The position numbers were made by a program, and so were the translations under genes. The notes beneath the pieces were generated by a model that was not told the origin of the DNA, did not search any database, and worked only from the letters and a program-made list of their open reading frames with translations. 46,076 nucleotides of DNA from Abiotrophia defectiva_A (GTDB lineage: Bacteria > Bacillota > Bacilli > Lactobacillales > Aerococcaceae), in assembly GCA_963546405.1 (NCBI GenBank), contig CAUUNL010000005.1, positions 1-46,076 on the forward strand. Direction: 5' to 3'. Below, one piece after another: positions 1 to 7,926 of the stretch. Positions within the stretch are counted from its first letter, which is position 1. Each line of letters begins with the position of its first letter.

Positions 1-51
1 ATATGTAAAATTAAATTACAAAAACCGGTACCGAAATTGATCAAAAAAATA

Positions 52-74
52 AAGCGATGGAAGATCCATCGCTT
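52..74 (-). terminator. Intrinsic terminator of the cold-shock gene
   Basis: Read on the minus strand, a 9-bp perfect stem (AAGCGATGG / CCATCGCTT) with a 5-nt loop is followed by a T-rich run at about 41-51. It lies 19 bases past the csp stop codon. Confidence 0.85.
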
Positions 75-92
75 TTTGTGTGTTAATTGGCA

Positions 93-296
93 TTAAGCTA
101 ATTTTTCAACATTTGCTGCTTGAGGACCACGAGCGCCTTCTTCAACTTCGAAGTTAACAACTTGGCCTTCTTCTAAGGTTTTATAGCCTTCACCCAAAAT
201 TGCAGAAAAGTGAACGAATACATCGTTGCCGTTTTCGCGTTCGATAAAACCGAAGCCTTTTTCTGAGTTAAACCATTTTACCTTACCTTGCTCCAT
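93..296 (-). CDS. csp: Cold-shock protein (CspA family)
   Basis: This 67-residue single-domain protein is a cold-shock, single-stranded nucleic acid binding protein that acts as an RNA chaperone in the cytoplasm. Both RNA-binding motifs are present: KGFGFI near residues 14-19 and VFVHFS near 26-31. The length is exactly that of the family. An AAGGAGG ribosome site sits just upstream of the ATG. The gene is monocistronic, with its own promoter and terminator. About 100 bases of untranslated leader precede the start, which is typical of csp mRNAs whose stability and translation respond to temperature; that regulation is inferred here. Confidence 0.97.
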   Translation of the reverse strand: MEQGKVKWFNSEKGFGFIERENGNDVFVHFSAILGEGYKTLEEGQVVNFEVEEGARGPQAANVEKLA

Positions 297-400
297 TATG
301 CAATTCCTCCTTGTGCTTTCGCACAGTCTATATTATATTCTAGCCGTCGTTAGAAGGTGATAGGGACATCGCGATCTTACTAAACATAAAATATAACTTT

Positions 401-428
401 ATTATAGCACTCACTATACAAATTGCAA
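401..428 (-). promoter_or_regulatory. Sigma-A promoter of csp, extended -10
   Basis: On the minus strand, TTGCAA (423-428) and TATAAT (401-406) are separated by 16 bases, and TGC immediately precedes the -10. Transcription would start near 394, leaving a leader of about 98 bases before the csp ATG. Confidence 0.75.
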
Positions 429-507
429 GCGTTATACTAAAAATAATTGGAAATACTATGCATATCTATTAAAGATACTGACTCAACTTATTGGTTGTAC
501 AGACAAT

Positions 508-1203
508 TTAGTGAAAGAGCTTAGTCGTTTCCCGCAAGCTAACATAGTCATCATGCCCAATAATAAAGTGGTCTAGCAATTCAATGCCCATCAAATTACC
601 ACATTGAATCATGCGCTGGGTAAAGTGCAGGTCGGCCTGAGAAGGCTCAGGATCTCCTGAAGGATGGTTGTGGGCAATAATAAGACGGGCAGTCGGATAC
701 TTGACGGCTTCCTTGAAGATTTCGCGAGGATGGGCCACACTGGCATTGACTGAGCCAATAAAGATAATCTGTTGGCGAATGACCTGATTCTTGCTGTTAA
801 GGAAGAGGGCCATGAGGTGCTCCTGCTGCATATCACATAGGGCGTCATGTAACCACTGGCCGGCCGCCTTGGTGGAGGTAAGGGTACCCAGCTTAGGTGG
901 CCGCTTTTGGGCAATGCGTTGGCCAAGTTCGATGCAGGCTTGAAGTTGGATGGCCTTGACGGGCCCGATGCCCTTAATGGCTTCAAACTGATCTAGACTG
1001 GCAGACTTGAGCTCGCTCAAGTCCCGAAAATGGGTCAGGACAGCTAGGGATAAGTCTAGGACTCTCAAGTCTTGACTGCCGGTTCCTAACAGAATGGCCA
1101 GCAATTCTTGGTTAGAGAGGGCCTTGGCGCCAAAGTTGACCAGCCGTTCCCTGGGTAGGCTATCGGGAGGTAGCTCTCTTAGGTAGCTGACAGTTTTTCT
1201 CAT
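508..1203 (-). CDS. radC: RadC family protein (JAB/MPN domain)
   Basis: This RadC (UPF0758) protein has an N-terminal helix-hairpin-helix region (IKGIGPVKAIQLQA) and a C-terminal JAB1/MPN metalloprotease-like domain with the motif AHNHPSGDPEPS. The cellular role of RadC is not settled; the old DNA-repair assignment is doubtful. A longer frame opens with GTG at 1212, but the GAGGAG ribosome site at about 1214-1219 touches that codon and is 8 bases from the ATG at 1201-1203, so I use the ATG (231 residues). It is divergent from mreBCD, a neighbourhood common in Firmicutes. I see no clear terminator after it. Confidence 0.95.
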   Translation of the reverse strand: MRKTVSYLRELPPDSLPRERLVNFGAKALSNQELLAILLGTGSQDLRVLDLSLAVLTHFRDLSELKSASLDQFEAIKGIGPVKAIQLQACIELGQRIAQKRPPKLGTLTSTKAAGQWLHDALCDMQQEHLMALFLNSKNQVIRQQIIFIGSVNASVAHPREIFKEAVKYPTARLIIAHNHPSGDPEPSQADLHFTQRMIQCGNLMGIELLDHFIIGHDDYVSLRETTKLFH

Positions 1204-1342
1204 AAAAATCACTCCTCATATATATATAGACCAAAGGGGTGGCTTTCGCATTTTTTAGGGCCAAGATTTTTAAGGCGGAGGCGTGTCAGGCAAATTTCAA
1301 ATATTTCAACGGTCAAGAGTAGAATGAAGGGGGCTTTTTTGC

Positions 1343-1348
1343 TATAAT
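1343..1348 (+). promoter_or_regulatory. Extended -10 promoter of mreBCD
   Basis: TGC-TATAAT lies 39 bases before the mreB ATG. No good -35 is visible at 17 bases; TAGAAT (1319-1324) at 18 bases is the best candidate. Confidence 0.7.
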
Positions 1349-1386
1349 GGATTGTAGCTATCATTTTAGTGAAGGAGGACATCTTA

Positions 1387-2409
1387 ATGGCTTTATTCGG
1401 CAAGCAACGCTTAGGGATTGACCTAGGGACTGCTAATACCATCATTTACATTGAGAATAAGGGCATTGCGTTAAGAGAACCTTCTATTATCGCAATCAAT
1501 TCAGAAACCAAAGAAGTCGTGGCTTATGGCAAGGAAGCAGCGGCTTTAGTTGGGCGTACGTCCGACAAATATGAAACCATTCATCCCATCCAAGATGGGG
1601 TCATCGCAGACTTTTCCTTGACCAAACAACTCTTGGCTTTCTTCATCAAGAAGGCCCTCCACCGCAGTTTGTCTAAGCCTGAGGTGGTCATTTCAGTGCC
1701 TAGCAATATTTCCAAGGTCGAGCGTCGTGCCGTTGTGGATGCCCTCAAGGACCTAGGGATTGGCCGGGCCATGATTATTGATGAATCTTTCTCGGCAGCC
1801 GTAGGGGCAAATTTGCCAATCTATGAACCACGTGGCCATCTCCTAGTCGATATTGGCGCAGGAACCACTAATATTGCCCTGATTTCCTATGGCGAAGTGG
1901 TCAAATCCTTGACCTCACGGGCAGCAGGTAATGCCATGAACCAAGCCATTAAGGAATTAGTGCGGACCCATTACCACTTGGTGATTGGGGACCAGGCAGC
2001 CGAAGACTTGAAGCTGTCCATTGGCAATGCCGCCTATGCCGATTATGACAAAGAAGATACCATGGTCGTCAAAGGCCGTAATTCGGGCACAGGTTTGCCT
2101 GACAGCAAGGAAGTAACCGCAGCTGTTGTGGCCCAAGGCCTTGACGAAGTCATCCGCCAAATAGCGACCGGCATCCGCCAGGTTCTAGAAGTGACGCCGC
2201 CTGAGTTGGCTGCGGACATTAGCGAGAACGGTATCGTCTTGACCGGGGGCGCGGCCCTCTTGAAACGCCTGCCTGAACGCTTGCATGATAGCGTGGGCGT
2301 ACCTGTTCACTTGAGTCAACAGCCCATTGATGCTGTAGCCATTGGTGCTGGCAAAATGCTTAAGACCATGACCGACCAAGCCAAAGAAAAAGAACGGAAT
2401 TCGCGTTAG
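1387..2409 (+). CDS. mreB: Rod shape-determining actin homologue MreB
   Basis: MreB is the bacterial actin that forms membrane-associated filaments and directs peptidoglycan elongation. The actin-fold phosphate motif GIDLGTANT lies near the N-terminus, the second phosphate motif DIGAGTTNIALIS near the middle, and the adenosine motif GIVLTGGAALLKRLPE near the C-terminus. The length (340 residues) is typical. The frame stays open to GTG at 1369, but AAGGAGG at 1372-1378 makes ATG 1387 the start. It is the first gene of mreB-mreC-mreD. The paralogue Mbl cannot be excluded from sequence alone, but the position before mreCD favours MreB. Confidence 0.96.
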   Translation: MALFGKQRLGIDLGTANTIIYIENKGIALREPSIIAINSETKEVVAYGKEAAALVGRTSDKYETIHPIQDGVIADFSLTKQLLAFFIKKALHRSLSKPEVVISVPSNISKVERRAVVDALKDLGIGRAMIIDESFSAAVGANLPIYEPRGHLLVDIGAGTTNIALISYGEVVKSLTSRAAGNAMNQAIKELVRTHYHLVIGDQAAEDLKLSIGNAAYADYDKEDTMVVKGRNSGTGLPDSKEVTAAVVAQGLDEVIRQIATGIRQVLEVTPPELAADISENGIVLTGGAALLKRLPERLHDSVGVPVHLSQQPIDAVAIGAGKMLKTMTDQAKEKERNSR

Positions 2410-2431
2410 GCAGAAAAGGAGATATACTTGA

Positions 2432-3268
2432 ATGTTAAATAATAAGAAATTAATCTGGATACTCCTGTCTGCCATCGCAGTTGTGTCCGTGGTCGCCTAC
2501 ACCATGATTAATGGGGCCAACAATGCGGTGACCAGTGCTATTAATGATGCGACCGCCTGGGGTGGCCGTCTCTTTTCTGAGCCGGTCTCCATGGTCGTGC
2601 GCTTCGTGGATTCAGTCGACAACTTGATTAACACCCATGAAGAAAACCAACACTTAAAAGAAAAAATCGATAAGATTTACGAACTCCAAGTGCGGGTAGC
2701 CGATTTAGAGGCTGAAAACGGCAAGATGAAGCAAGAGCTCAACTTGACTGAGTCCCTGTCCGAATATACCACTGTTCATGCGACCGTTATTGCTCGTAAC
2801 CCAGATCAATGGATGGAGAGCCTGGTCATCAACGTAGGGGCTAACGAAGGAATCCAGAAGAATATGTCGGTTATGTCGGGTAACGGCTTGATTGGCCGTA
2901 TTATCGAAGTCAACCCAACTAGCTCCAAGGTTCTGCTCCTATCCAATGAGCAATCTAATGACGGTAAGGTAGCGGCAAGTATCCAAATTAAGTCAGGTTC
3001 AGCCAACGGCATTATCTCGGGCTATGACCGCAAGACCAAGGAGTACTTGATGACGCAAGTTGACCCAACTGTTCAAGTGGCAGCAGGGGACTTGGTTCAA
3101 ACCTCTGGCTTAGGGGGCGTGACGCCGTCTTCACTCTTAATTGGGGAAGTGACCGAAGCCAAGATGGATGACTATGGTCTCTTCCAAACGGTTCGGATCA
3201 AGCCAGCCGGTGAAATGACAGATATCCGCTTTGTGACGGTTATTAAGCGTCAGGGACGGAGTGAGTAA
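2432..3268 (+). CDS. mreC: Rod shape-determining protein MreC
   Basis: MreC is a bitopic membrane protein of the elongasome that links MreB to the cell-wall synthases. One N-terminal transmembrane helix (about residues 6-26) is followed by a charged coiled coil (about 68-110, rich in Glu, Lys and Leu heptads) and then the extracellular beta-barrel domains. The motif GNGLIGRI in the middle is a family hallmark. At 278 residues the length is normal. It starts 22 bases after mreB behind AAAAGGAG and ends 2 bases before mreD. Confidence 0.96.
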   Translation: MLNNKKLIWILLSAIAVVSVVAYTMINGANNAVTSAINDATAWGGRLFSEPVSMVVRFVDSVDNLINTHEENQHLKEKIDKIYELQVRVADLEAENGKMKQELNLTESLSEYTTVHATVIARNPDQWMESLVINVGANEGIQKNMSVMSGNGLIGRIIEVNPTSSKVLLLSNEQSNDGKVAASIQIKSGSANGIISGYDRKTKEYLMTQVDPTVQVAAGDLVQTSGLGGVTPSSLLIGEVTEAKMDDYGLFQTVRIKPAGEMTDIRFVTVIKRQGRSE

Positions 3269-3270
3269 GT

Positions 3271-3813
3271 ATGAAGGTTACTAGAGAACGCAAATTACGT
3301 TGGTTTATCCCGCTAGTCTTCTTCTTCTCCATTATCATCGATTCGGCCTTGCCAGCTATCTTCCCAGCTGAGTTTCTGGCTGATAGTCAGCGCATTGTCA
3401 GTCACATTATGCTCTATTGGGTCATAACTTTTGCTTTCTATTTCCGTGAGCGAGAAGTTCTCCTCTACAGCCTCTTGTTTGGGGTGGTTGCAGATAGTTA
3501 TAACACGACCATCATTGGGGTTTTCGCCTTTGGTTATTGGTTCATCGCCTATTGTGTGACCCGGATTAAACGTTACCTACCTAAGCGTGGGCTGGTGCAT
3601 TTTATGCTCTTTATTGTCTTAATCAGTCTCTTGGACTTTGCTATCTTTGTCTTCTATCGGGAGACGGGCTATACCCAGGTGACCTTGAGTCGCTTTATTA
3701 TGGAGAACTTGGTACCTACCTTGATTTTCAATACGGTCCTATCCTTTGTCCTCTATTTCCCAACCCGGTCCATTCTGACCTGGTTAGGTTACGAGAATTA
3801 CTATATCGTTTAA
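3271..3813 (+). CDS. mreD: Rod shape-determining membrane protein MreD
   Basis: This is a 180-residue, strongly hydrophobic protein with about five or six predicted membrane helices. It is the third member of the mreBCD operon and is thought to anchor the MreBC-RodA complex in the membrane. Its ribosome site (GGAG, overlapping the end of mreC) is weak, and with only 2 bases between the genes, translational coupling to mreC is likely. Sequence conservation in MreD is low, so the call rests mainly on topology, size and position. Confidence 0.93.
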   Translation: MKVTRERKLRWFIPLVFFFSIIIDSALPAIFPAEFLADSQRIVSHIMLYWVITFAFYFREREVLLYSLLFGVVADSYNTTIIGVFAFGYWFIAYCVTRIKRYLPKRGLVHFMLFIVLISLLDFAIFVFYRETGYTQVTLSRFIMENLVPTLIFNTVLSFVLYFPTRSILTWLGYENYYIV

Positions 3814-3818
3814 AAATG

Positions 3819-3844
3819 ACTCCGTGCCTAGCGCGGAGTTTTTT
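3819..3844 (+). terminator. Intrinsic terminator of mreBCD
   Basis: Stem ACTCCG (3819-3824) with CGGAGT (3834-3839), followed by six T. Confidence 0.85.
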
Positions 3845-3856
3845 GACGAGCAGTAA

Positions 3857-3875
3857 TAGTCAAATGTTTTGACTA
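3857..3875. promoter_or_regulatory. Perfect palindrome overlapping a -35: probable MarR operator
   Basis: TAGTCAAA-TGT-TTTGACTA is a perfect 8-bp inverted repeat with a 3-base centre. Its right arm contains TTGACT (3869-3874), a good -35. Possible -10 hexamers are TAAGCT (3893-3898) or the weaker TATGCT just before it. Size and symmetry fit a MarR-family dimer site, and it lies 57 bases before the start of a MarR-type gene. Autorepression is inferred. Confidence 0.6.
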
Positions 3876-3931
3876 ACTATGGTCGTATATGCTAAGCTAG
3901 TCGTAAGCTAAATTGAAGGAGGAGGGTGACC

Positions 3932-4375
3932 ATGACAAAATCACCACTAGATCGTGCTTATATACGACTCTGGGACCAACAAATGTGTCTCTTTGAATGC
4001 TATGCCCGCCGGGTGGGCCTCCAAGGTAAGAGTCTGGTCATCTTACTCTGGCTCTATCACTCGCCAAATGGCTGCTCACAAGGTTATCTGGCCGAGAAGA
4101 CCCAGTCCACCAAGCAGGTAGTTCACGCTACTATTAAGAGCTGGCTATCCAAGGGCTATGTCAGCCTATGCTCAGCCACGCAAGACAAGCGGCAGAAGAA
4201 GGTGTGCCTGACGCCAGAGGGTTTGGCCTTTGCTGAGCCTATTATCAGCCGCCTACATGCCATGGAGCAAGCGGCCATGGCGGATTTTTCTGACCAAGAA
4301 TTGGACCAGCTAGTCGCCTTAAGCGCACGCTATGTGACCGCCCTAGAGGCTCAAATGAAGGAGATGATCTTATGA
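3932..4375 (+). CDS. MarR-family winged-helix transcriptional regulator
   Basis: This is a 147-residue regulator of MarR size. A winged helix-turn-helix runs from about residue 42 to 105: GCSQGYLAEKTQSTKQVVHA forms the HTH, and SATQDKRQKKVCLTPEG is the wing, with the family's D-K/R-R signature. Helices at both ends would form the dimer. AAGGAGG at 3917-3923 is 8 bases from ATG 3932, so I prefer that to the in-frame GTG at 3926. Its stop overlaps the start of the ABC ATPase by ATGA, so it is co-transcribed with and probably controls the importer. The ligand is unknown. Cysteines at about residues 13, 17, 49 and 83 make thiol or redox sensing conceivable but unproven. Confidence 0.88.
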   Translation: MTKSPLDRAYIRLWDQQMCLFECYARRVGLQGKSLVILLWLYHSPNGCSQGYLAEKTQSTKQVVHATIKSWLSKGYVSLCSATQDKRQKKVCLTPEGLAFAEPIISRLHAMEQAAMADFSDQELDQLVALSARYVTALEAQMKEMIL

Positions 4376-5103
4376 TAAGATTTGAAGCAGTAAGTAAAGA
4401 ATTTGACGGGGCACGAGCCCTAGATAATTTGACTTTTGAGATTGAAGCAGGGGAGTTTTTCATCCTAGTTGGTAAAAGTGGGAGTGGCAAGACCACCACG
4501 CTTAAGATGATTAACCGCCTGATTGAGCCGAGTCAGGGCAAAATCTATCGGAATAATCAAGCCATTAAAGACCTTGACCTTAGAAGCTTGCGCCTGGATA
4601 CAGGTTATGTCCTCCAGCAGGGGGCGCTCTTTCCCAATTTGACGGTGGAAGAGAATATCGAACTCATTCCTGAAATGAAAAAATGGCCCAAGGCCAAGCG
4701 CCAGCAAGCTGTCCAGGACTTAATGACCAAGGTGGGCTTGGCGCCGGAAAAATATAAGGACCGTTATCCAAGTCAGTTGTCAGGTGGGGAACAGCAACGG
4801 GTAGGAATCCTGCGGGCTATTATTTCTCAGCCTCAATTATTGTTAATGGATGAACCCTTTAGTGCCTTAGACCCCGTTTCTAAGACCCAGCTCCAGGATT
4901 TAATCAAGCAATTGCATCAGGAGTTGGGCCTGACCATCGTCTTCGTCACCCATGATATGCAAGAAGCTCTTAAATTAGGGGACCGGATTTGCGTCATGCA
5001 CGAAGGAAAGATTCTGCAAATGGCGGATCCTGCCACTATCCTAGCAGAACCAGCCAATGAGACAGTCGCCCAATTCTTTAAGGGAGGTGAGCAGCATGCA
5101 TAA
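4372..5103 (+). CDS. ABC importer ATPase, quaternary-amine/EgtV type
   Basis: This is the nucleotide-binding subunit of an ABC importer. It has Walker A GKSGSGKTT, a Q-loop (GYVLQQGALFP), signature LSGGEQQRVG, Walker B LLLMDEP and the H-loop THD. The best family match is the OpuBA/OpuCA/ProV class. At 243 residues it lacks the C-terminal CBS domains (about 130 residues) that many osmolyte ATPases carry, as does the short ATPase EgtV of the ergothioneine importer. It begins inside the regulator's stop (ATGA) and overlaps the next gene by 8 bases, so all three are one operon. Confidence 0.9.
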   Translation: MIRFEAVSKEFDGARALDNLTFEIEAGEFFILVGKSGSGKTTTLKMINRLIEPSQGKIYRNNQAIKDLDLRSLRLDTGYVLQQGALFPNLTVEENIELIPEMKKWPKAKRQQAVQDLMTKVGLAPEKYKDRYPSQLSGGEQQRVGILRAIISQPQLLLMDEPFSALDPVSKTQLQDLIKQLHQELGLTIVFVTHDMQEALKLGDRICVMHEGKILQMADPATILAEPANETVAQFFKGGEQHA

Positions 5104-6613
5104 CTTAGTTGAGGTCTTTATTAATCGTTTTGGTGATTGGCAGACGGCTATTTGGCAACACCTGCAAATATCCTTGGCGGCCCTCTTGCTAGCCATTTTG
5201 ATTGCCGTGCCACTCTCTATTTTTCTGGCCAACTATCGCCGTCTAGCAGCTTGGGTCTTGCAGTTAACGGGGATTGTGCAGACCATTCCCTCACTGGCTA
5301 TCTTGGGTTTGTTGATTCCCTTTATCGGGATTGGGACCCTGCCGGCCATTGTGACCTTGGTCGTCTACGGGCTCTTTCCCATTGTGCAAAATACCATTAC
5401 TGCCTTCTGGGAGTTGGACCCTCAATTGGAAGAAGCAGCGACAGCTTTTGGCATGACGCGCTGGGAAAAACTGCGTAAGTATCAGCTAGCCTTAGCCATG
5501 CCAGTCATGATGTCTGGTATTCGGACGGCTGCCGTCATGATTATCGGGACTGCGACTTTGGCGGCCTTGATTGGGGCAGGAGGCTTGGGTAGCCTGATTC
5601 TGCTAGGGATTGACCGTAATGATTCAGCCTTAATCTTGATTGGGGCCATTAGCTCGGCATTCTTAGCAGTCGTTATCAGCTTAGTTCTGGGCGCTCTGAC
5701 AAAGCGTCGTCCTAAGACCTTGCTTTTAAGCTTCTTAACGACAGCGGTCTTAGTGGTGGCAAGCTTTGCCCAACCTTATTTCCTACCAATGGGTAACAAC
5801 AAGCTAATTATTGCAGGTAAATTAGGGGCTGAACCGGATATCTTGATTCATCTCTATAAGGAATTAATTGAACAGGATAGCCATCTGCAAGTCGAAGTTA
5901 AGCCGAACTTTGGTAAGACTTCCTTCCTCTATGAGGCCCTCAAGGCTGGCAGTATCGATATCTATCCAGAATTTTCGGGCACCATTACAGCCTCGCTTTT
6001 AACCAATCCACCCCAGCTAGCCAATGACCAAGAGGCGGTTTATGAGGCGGCGCGGGATGGTATCTACCAACAAGATAAGTTAATTTATCTCAAGCCTATG
6101 GCCTACCAAAATACCTATGCCATCGCGGTCAAAGAAGCCTATGCTATGGAGCATGGCTTAGAAACCATTTCAGACTTGAAGAAGGTAGAATCGACAGCTC
6201 GCACTGGTTTCTCCTTGGAGTTTAACGATCGGCCCGATGGTAAAAAAGGGCTGGAGTCCCTCTACGGCCTGAAGCTTAACATTCAAACCATGGAACCAGC
6301 CTTGCGTTATCAAGCGCTAGAACAAGATAAACTAGATATCATCGAAGTTTATTCGACGGATAGTCAGATTATCAAGTATGGACTCAAGCTGCTAAAAGAT
6401 GATAAACACCTCTTCCCACCATACCAAGGGGCGCCACTCTTACGGGAGGAGACCCTCAAGCAACATCCTGAGTTAGAGGGAATTCTCAACAAGCTGCATA
6501 ACAAGATTACGGCGACCGAAATGGCCACCATGAACTATCAAGTTGACGTGGAAGGCAAATCAGCCAAGGAAGTGGCCCATGACTTCTTGTCACGTCAAGG
6601 TCTACTTAAATAG
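5096..6613 (+). CDS. ABC importer permease fused to substrate-binding domain (EgtU/OpuBC-like)
   Basis: The first 230 or so residues carry about six membrane helices and the EAA-type loop (EAATAFGMTRWEKLRKYQLA). The rest, from about residue 238, is a class F periplasmic-binding-protein fold with the block FGKTSFLYEALKAGSIDIYP and the ending DVEGKSAKEVAHDFLS. Fusion of permease and receptor, and a total of 505 residues, match EgtU/ProWX-type proteins of streptococci. The substrate is probably a trimethylammonium compound (ergothioneine, choline, carnitine or betaine); I favour ergothioneine on architecture and remembered resemblance only. AAGGGAGG is 8 bases before ATG 5096, so the longer frame from 5057 is rejected. 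Confidence 0.88.
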   Translation: MHNLVEVFINRFGDWQTAIWQHLQISLAALLLAILIAVPLSIFLANYRRLAAWVLQLTGIVQTIPSLAILGLLIPFIGIGTLPAIVTLVVYGLFPIVQNTITAFWELDPQLEEAATAFGMTRWEKLRKYQLALAMPVMMSGIRTAAVMIIGTATLAALIGAGGLGSLILLGIDRNDSALILIGAISSAFLAVVISLVLGALTKRRPKTLLLSFLTTAVLVVASFAQPYFLPMGNNKLIIAGKLGAEPDILIHLYKELIEQDSHLQVEVKPNFGKTSFLYEALKAGSIDIYPEFSGTITASLLTNPPQLANDQEAVYEAARDGIYQQDKLIYLKPMAYQNTYAIAVKEAYAMEHGLETISDLKKVESTARTGFSLEFNDRPDGKKGLESLYGLKLNIQTMEPALRYQALEQDKLDIIEVYSTDSQIIKYGLKLLKDDKHLFPPYQGAPLLREETLKQHPELEGILNKLHNKITATEMATMNYQVDVEGKSAKEVAHDFLSRQGLLK

Positions 6614-6668
6614 GTTGGCAAACTAATGTAAGATAATTAAGAGTTAAATGATAGAAAGGAAGTCACCC

Positions 6669-7433
6669 ATGTCACAGCAAATGCAAAACGCCCAAAAGCT
6701 CTATATGCGTGGGATTCAAGACGGCCAAATTGATGAGGTTCACCGTCACTATATGGGGGCTAGCTATACCCAGCACAGTACTGGTGTACCAGATGGTAAG
6801 GAAGGCTTCAAGGCCTTCTTCCAGGATTTCTTCCAACGCAATCCTGAGCGGCAAATTAAGATTGTCCGCTATATAGAGGATGATAATTTCGTCTTCTTAC
6901 ACGTCCATCAATACCTTAACCAAGGTCAAACCCAATGGGTCACTGCCGACATCTTCCGAGCCGATGAATCTGGGCGTATTGTTGAGCATTGGGATGTTAT
7001 TGAAGCCTACCAAGCACCAGCAGATGGACAAGTGGATCCTATTTTGGGAGATTTTGCTTTAGACCAGGCTGAGGATGGGGCAGAGAATAAAAAGCAAGTT
7101 CGTCGCTTCTTAACTGAAGTGATGCAAAATCAGGAGTTCCAAAGCTTCAACCGCTATGTTAGTCCCGACTTAATCCAACATAACCTGGCCATGGGGCAAG
7201 GGGGTAAAGCCTATCGCAACTATCTCCAGGACCACCAAGTCAACTATGATTTCGTCTTCAAGCTTCTAGCTCAGGGAGACTATGTCGTGGCCTATTCTAA
7301 GGTCTGGCAAGATGGTCAGGATTATGCCTGGATGGACATTTTCCGTCTTAAAGATGGCTTGATTGTCGAGCATTGGGATACCAAGGAAGCCATGCCAGCC
7401 AAGGAAGACTTAACTAACCTAGGGAAATTCTAG
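6669..7433 (+). CDS. Tandem SnoaL-like (NTF2-fold) protein
   Basis: This 254-residue protein contains two SnoaL-like domains of the NTF2 fold, about residues 5-115 and 130-245. Each half ends in a related block, DIFR...GRIVEHWDVIEA and DIFR...GLIVEHWDTKEA. These are small cone-shaped folds found in polyketide cyclases and many proteins of unknown function; no specific reaction can be assigned. GAAAGGAAG at about 6654-6662 selects ATG 6669 over ATG 6648. It follows the importer by 55 bases with no terminator between, so it may belong to the same transcript. Confidence 0.8.
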   Translation: MSQQMQNAQKLYMRGIQDGQIDEVHRHYMGASYTQHSTGVPDGKEGFKAFFQDFFQRNPERQIKIVRYIEDDNFVFLHVHQYLNQGQTQWVTADIFRADESGRIVEHWDVIEAYQAPADGQVDPILGDFALDQAEDGAENKKQVRRFLTEVMQNQEFQSFNRYVSPDLIQHNLAMGQGGKAYRNYLQDHQVNYDFVFKLLAQGDYVVAYSKVWQDGQDYAWMDIFRLKDGLIVEHWDTKEAMPAKEDLTNLGKF

Positions 7434-7450
7434 GGATTGCCTACTAGCAG

Positions 7451-7479
7451 TTGACTTTGCTAGCGGGATGGTCTATAAT
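7451..7479 (+). promoter_or_regulatory. Strong sigma-A promoter of rplU-prp-rpmA
   Basis: TTGACT (7451-7456) and TATAAT (7474-7479) are 17 bases apart. Transcription should begin near 7486, giving a leader of about 127 bases. A 6-bp inverted repeat (CTAGCA/TGCTAG, 7444-7463) spans the -35. Confidence 0.9.
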
Positions 7480-7485
7480 ATGACT

Positions 7486-7606
7486 GTTGTTTATGTGTAG
7501 CACCACATCTGCAACCGCGCAAGTTGAGTCTAAGCGCCAGTTCTGGCCACTTAACATGGCGAGTCTAAGTGCAGGGGATTAACCCCGAAAGAAAAATAAA
7601 GGAGGT
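7486..7606 (+). ncRNA. Ribosomal protein L21 leader RNA
   Basis: The untranslated stretch between the promoter and rplU corresponds in position and length to the Firmicutes L21 leader, an RNA element thought to bind a product of the operon for autoregulation. Visible structure: GAGTCTAAG occurs twice (7526-7534 and 7561-7569), CGCCA (7535-7539) can pair with TGGCG (7557-7561), CTGCA near 7509-7513 with TGCAG near 7570-7574, and a short GGGG-ATTAA-CCCC hairpin lies at 7574-7586. Assignment rests mainly on context; a covariance-model search would settle it. Confidence 0.72.
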
Positions 7607-7612
7607 GCTTGA

Positions 7613-7921
7613 ATGTACGCAATTATCAAAACAGGCGGAAAGCAAGTAAAAGTAGAAGTAGGTCAAACAATCTTCGTTGAAAAACTCAACGCAGAAGCAG
7701 GCGAAACTGTTACCTTTGACCAAGTAGTCTTAGTAGGTGGCGAATCAACTAAAGTTGGGACTCCATTAGTAGAAGGCGCTTCTGTAGTGGCTAAAGTTGA
7801 AAAACAAGGCCGTGCTAAGAAAGTCGTGACTTTCAAATACAAACGTCGTAAAGACACTCACCGCAAACAAGGTCACCGTCAACCTTACACTAAATTAGTT
7901 GTTGAAGCGATCAACGCTTAA
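7613..7921 (+). CDS. rplU: 50S ribosomal protein L21
   Basis: L21 binds 23S rRNA in the large ribosomal subunit. The 102-residue length is standard, the N-terminus MYAIIKTGGKQVKV is diagnostic, and the C-terminal basic region FKYKRRKDTHRKQGHRQPYT matches the family signature. It starts behind AAAGGAGG and is the first gene of the conserved rplU-prp-rpmA operon, preceded by its leader RNA. Confidence 0.98.
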   Translation: MYAIIKTGGKQVKVEVGQTIFVEKLNAEAGETVTFDQVVLVGGESTKVGTPLVEGASVVAKVEKQGRAKKVVTFKYKRRKDTHRKQGHRQPYTKLVVEAINA

Positions 7922-7926
7922 TTCTT

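Noticed and set aside
5057..5095. Longer start of the permease-receptor fusion
   Set aside because: It would overlap the ATPase gene by 47 bases without a ribosome site, whereas ATG 5096 has AAGGGAGG at ideal spacing.
7444..7463. CTAGCA/TGCTAG inverted repeat considered as terminator of the SnoaL-like gene
   Set aside because: There is no T run after it, and it overlaps the rplU -35. It could be chance or an operator, but nothing else supports either.
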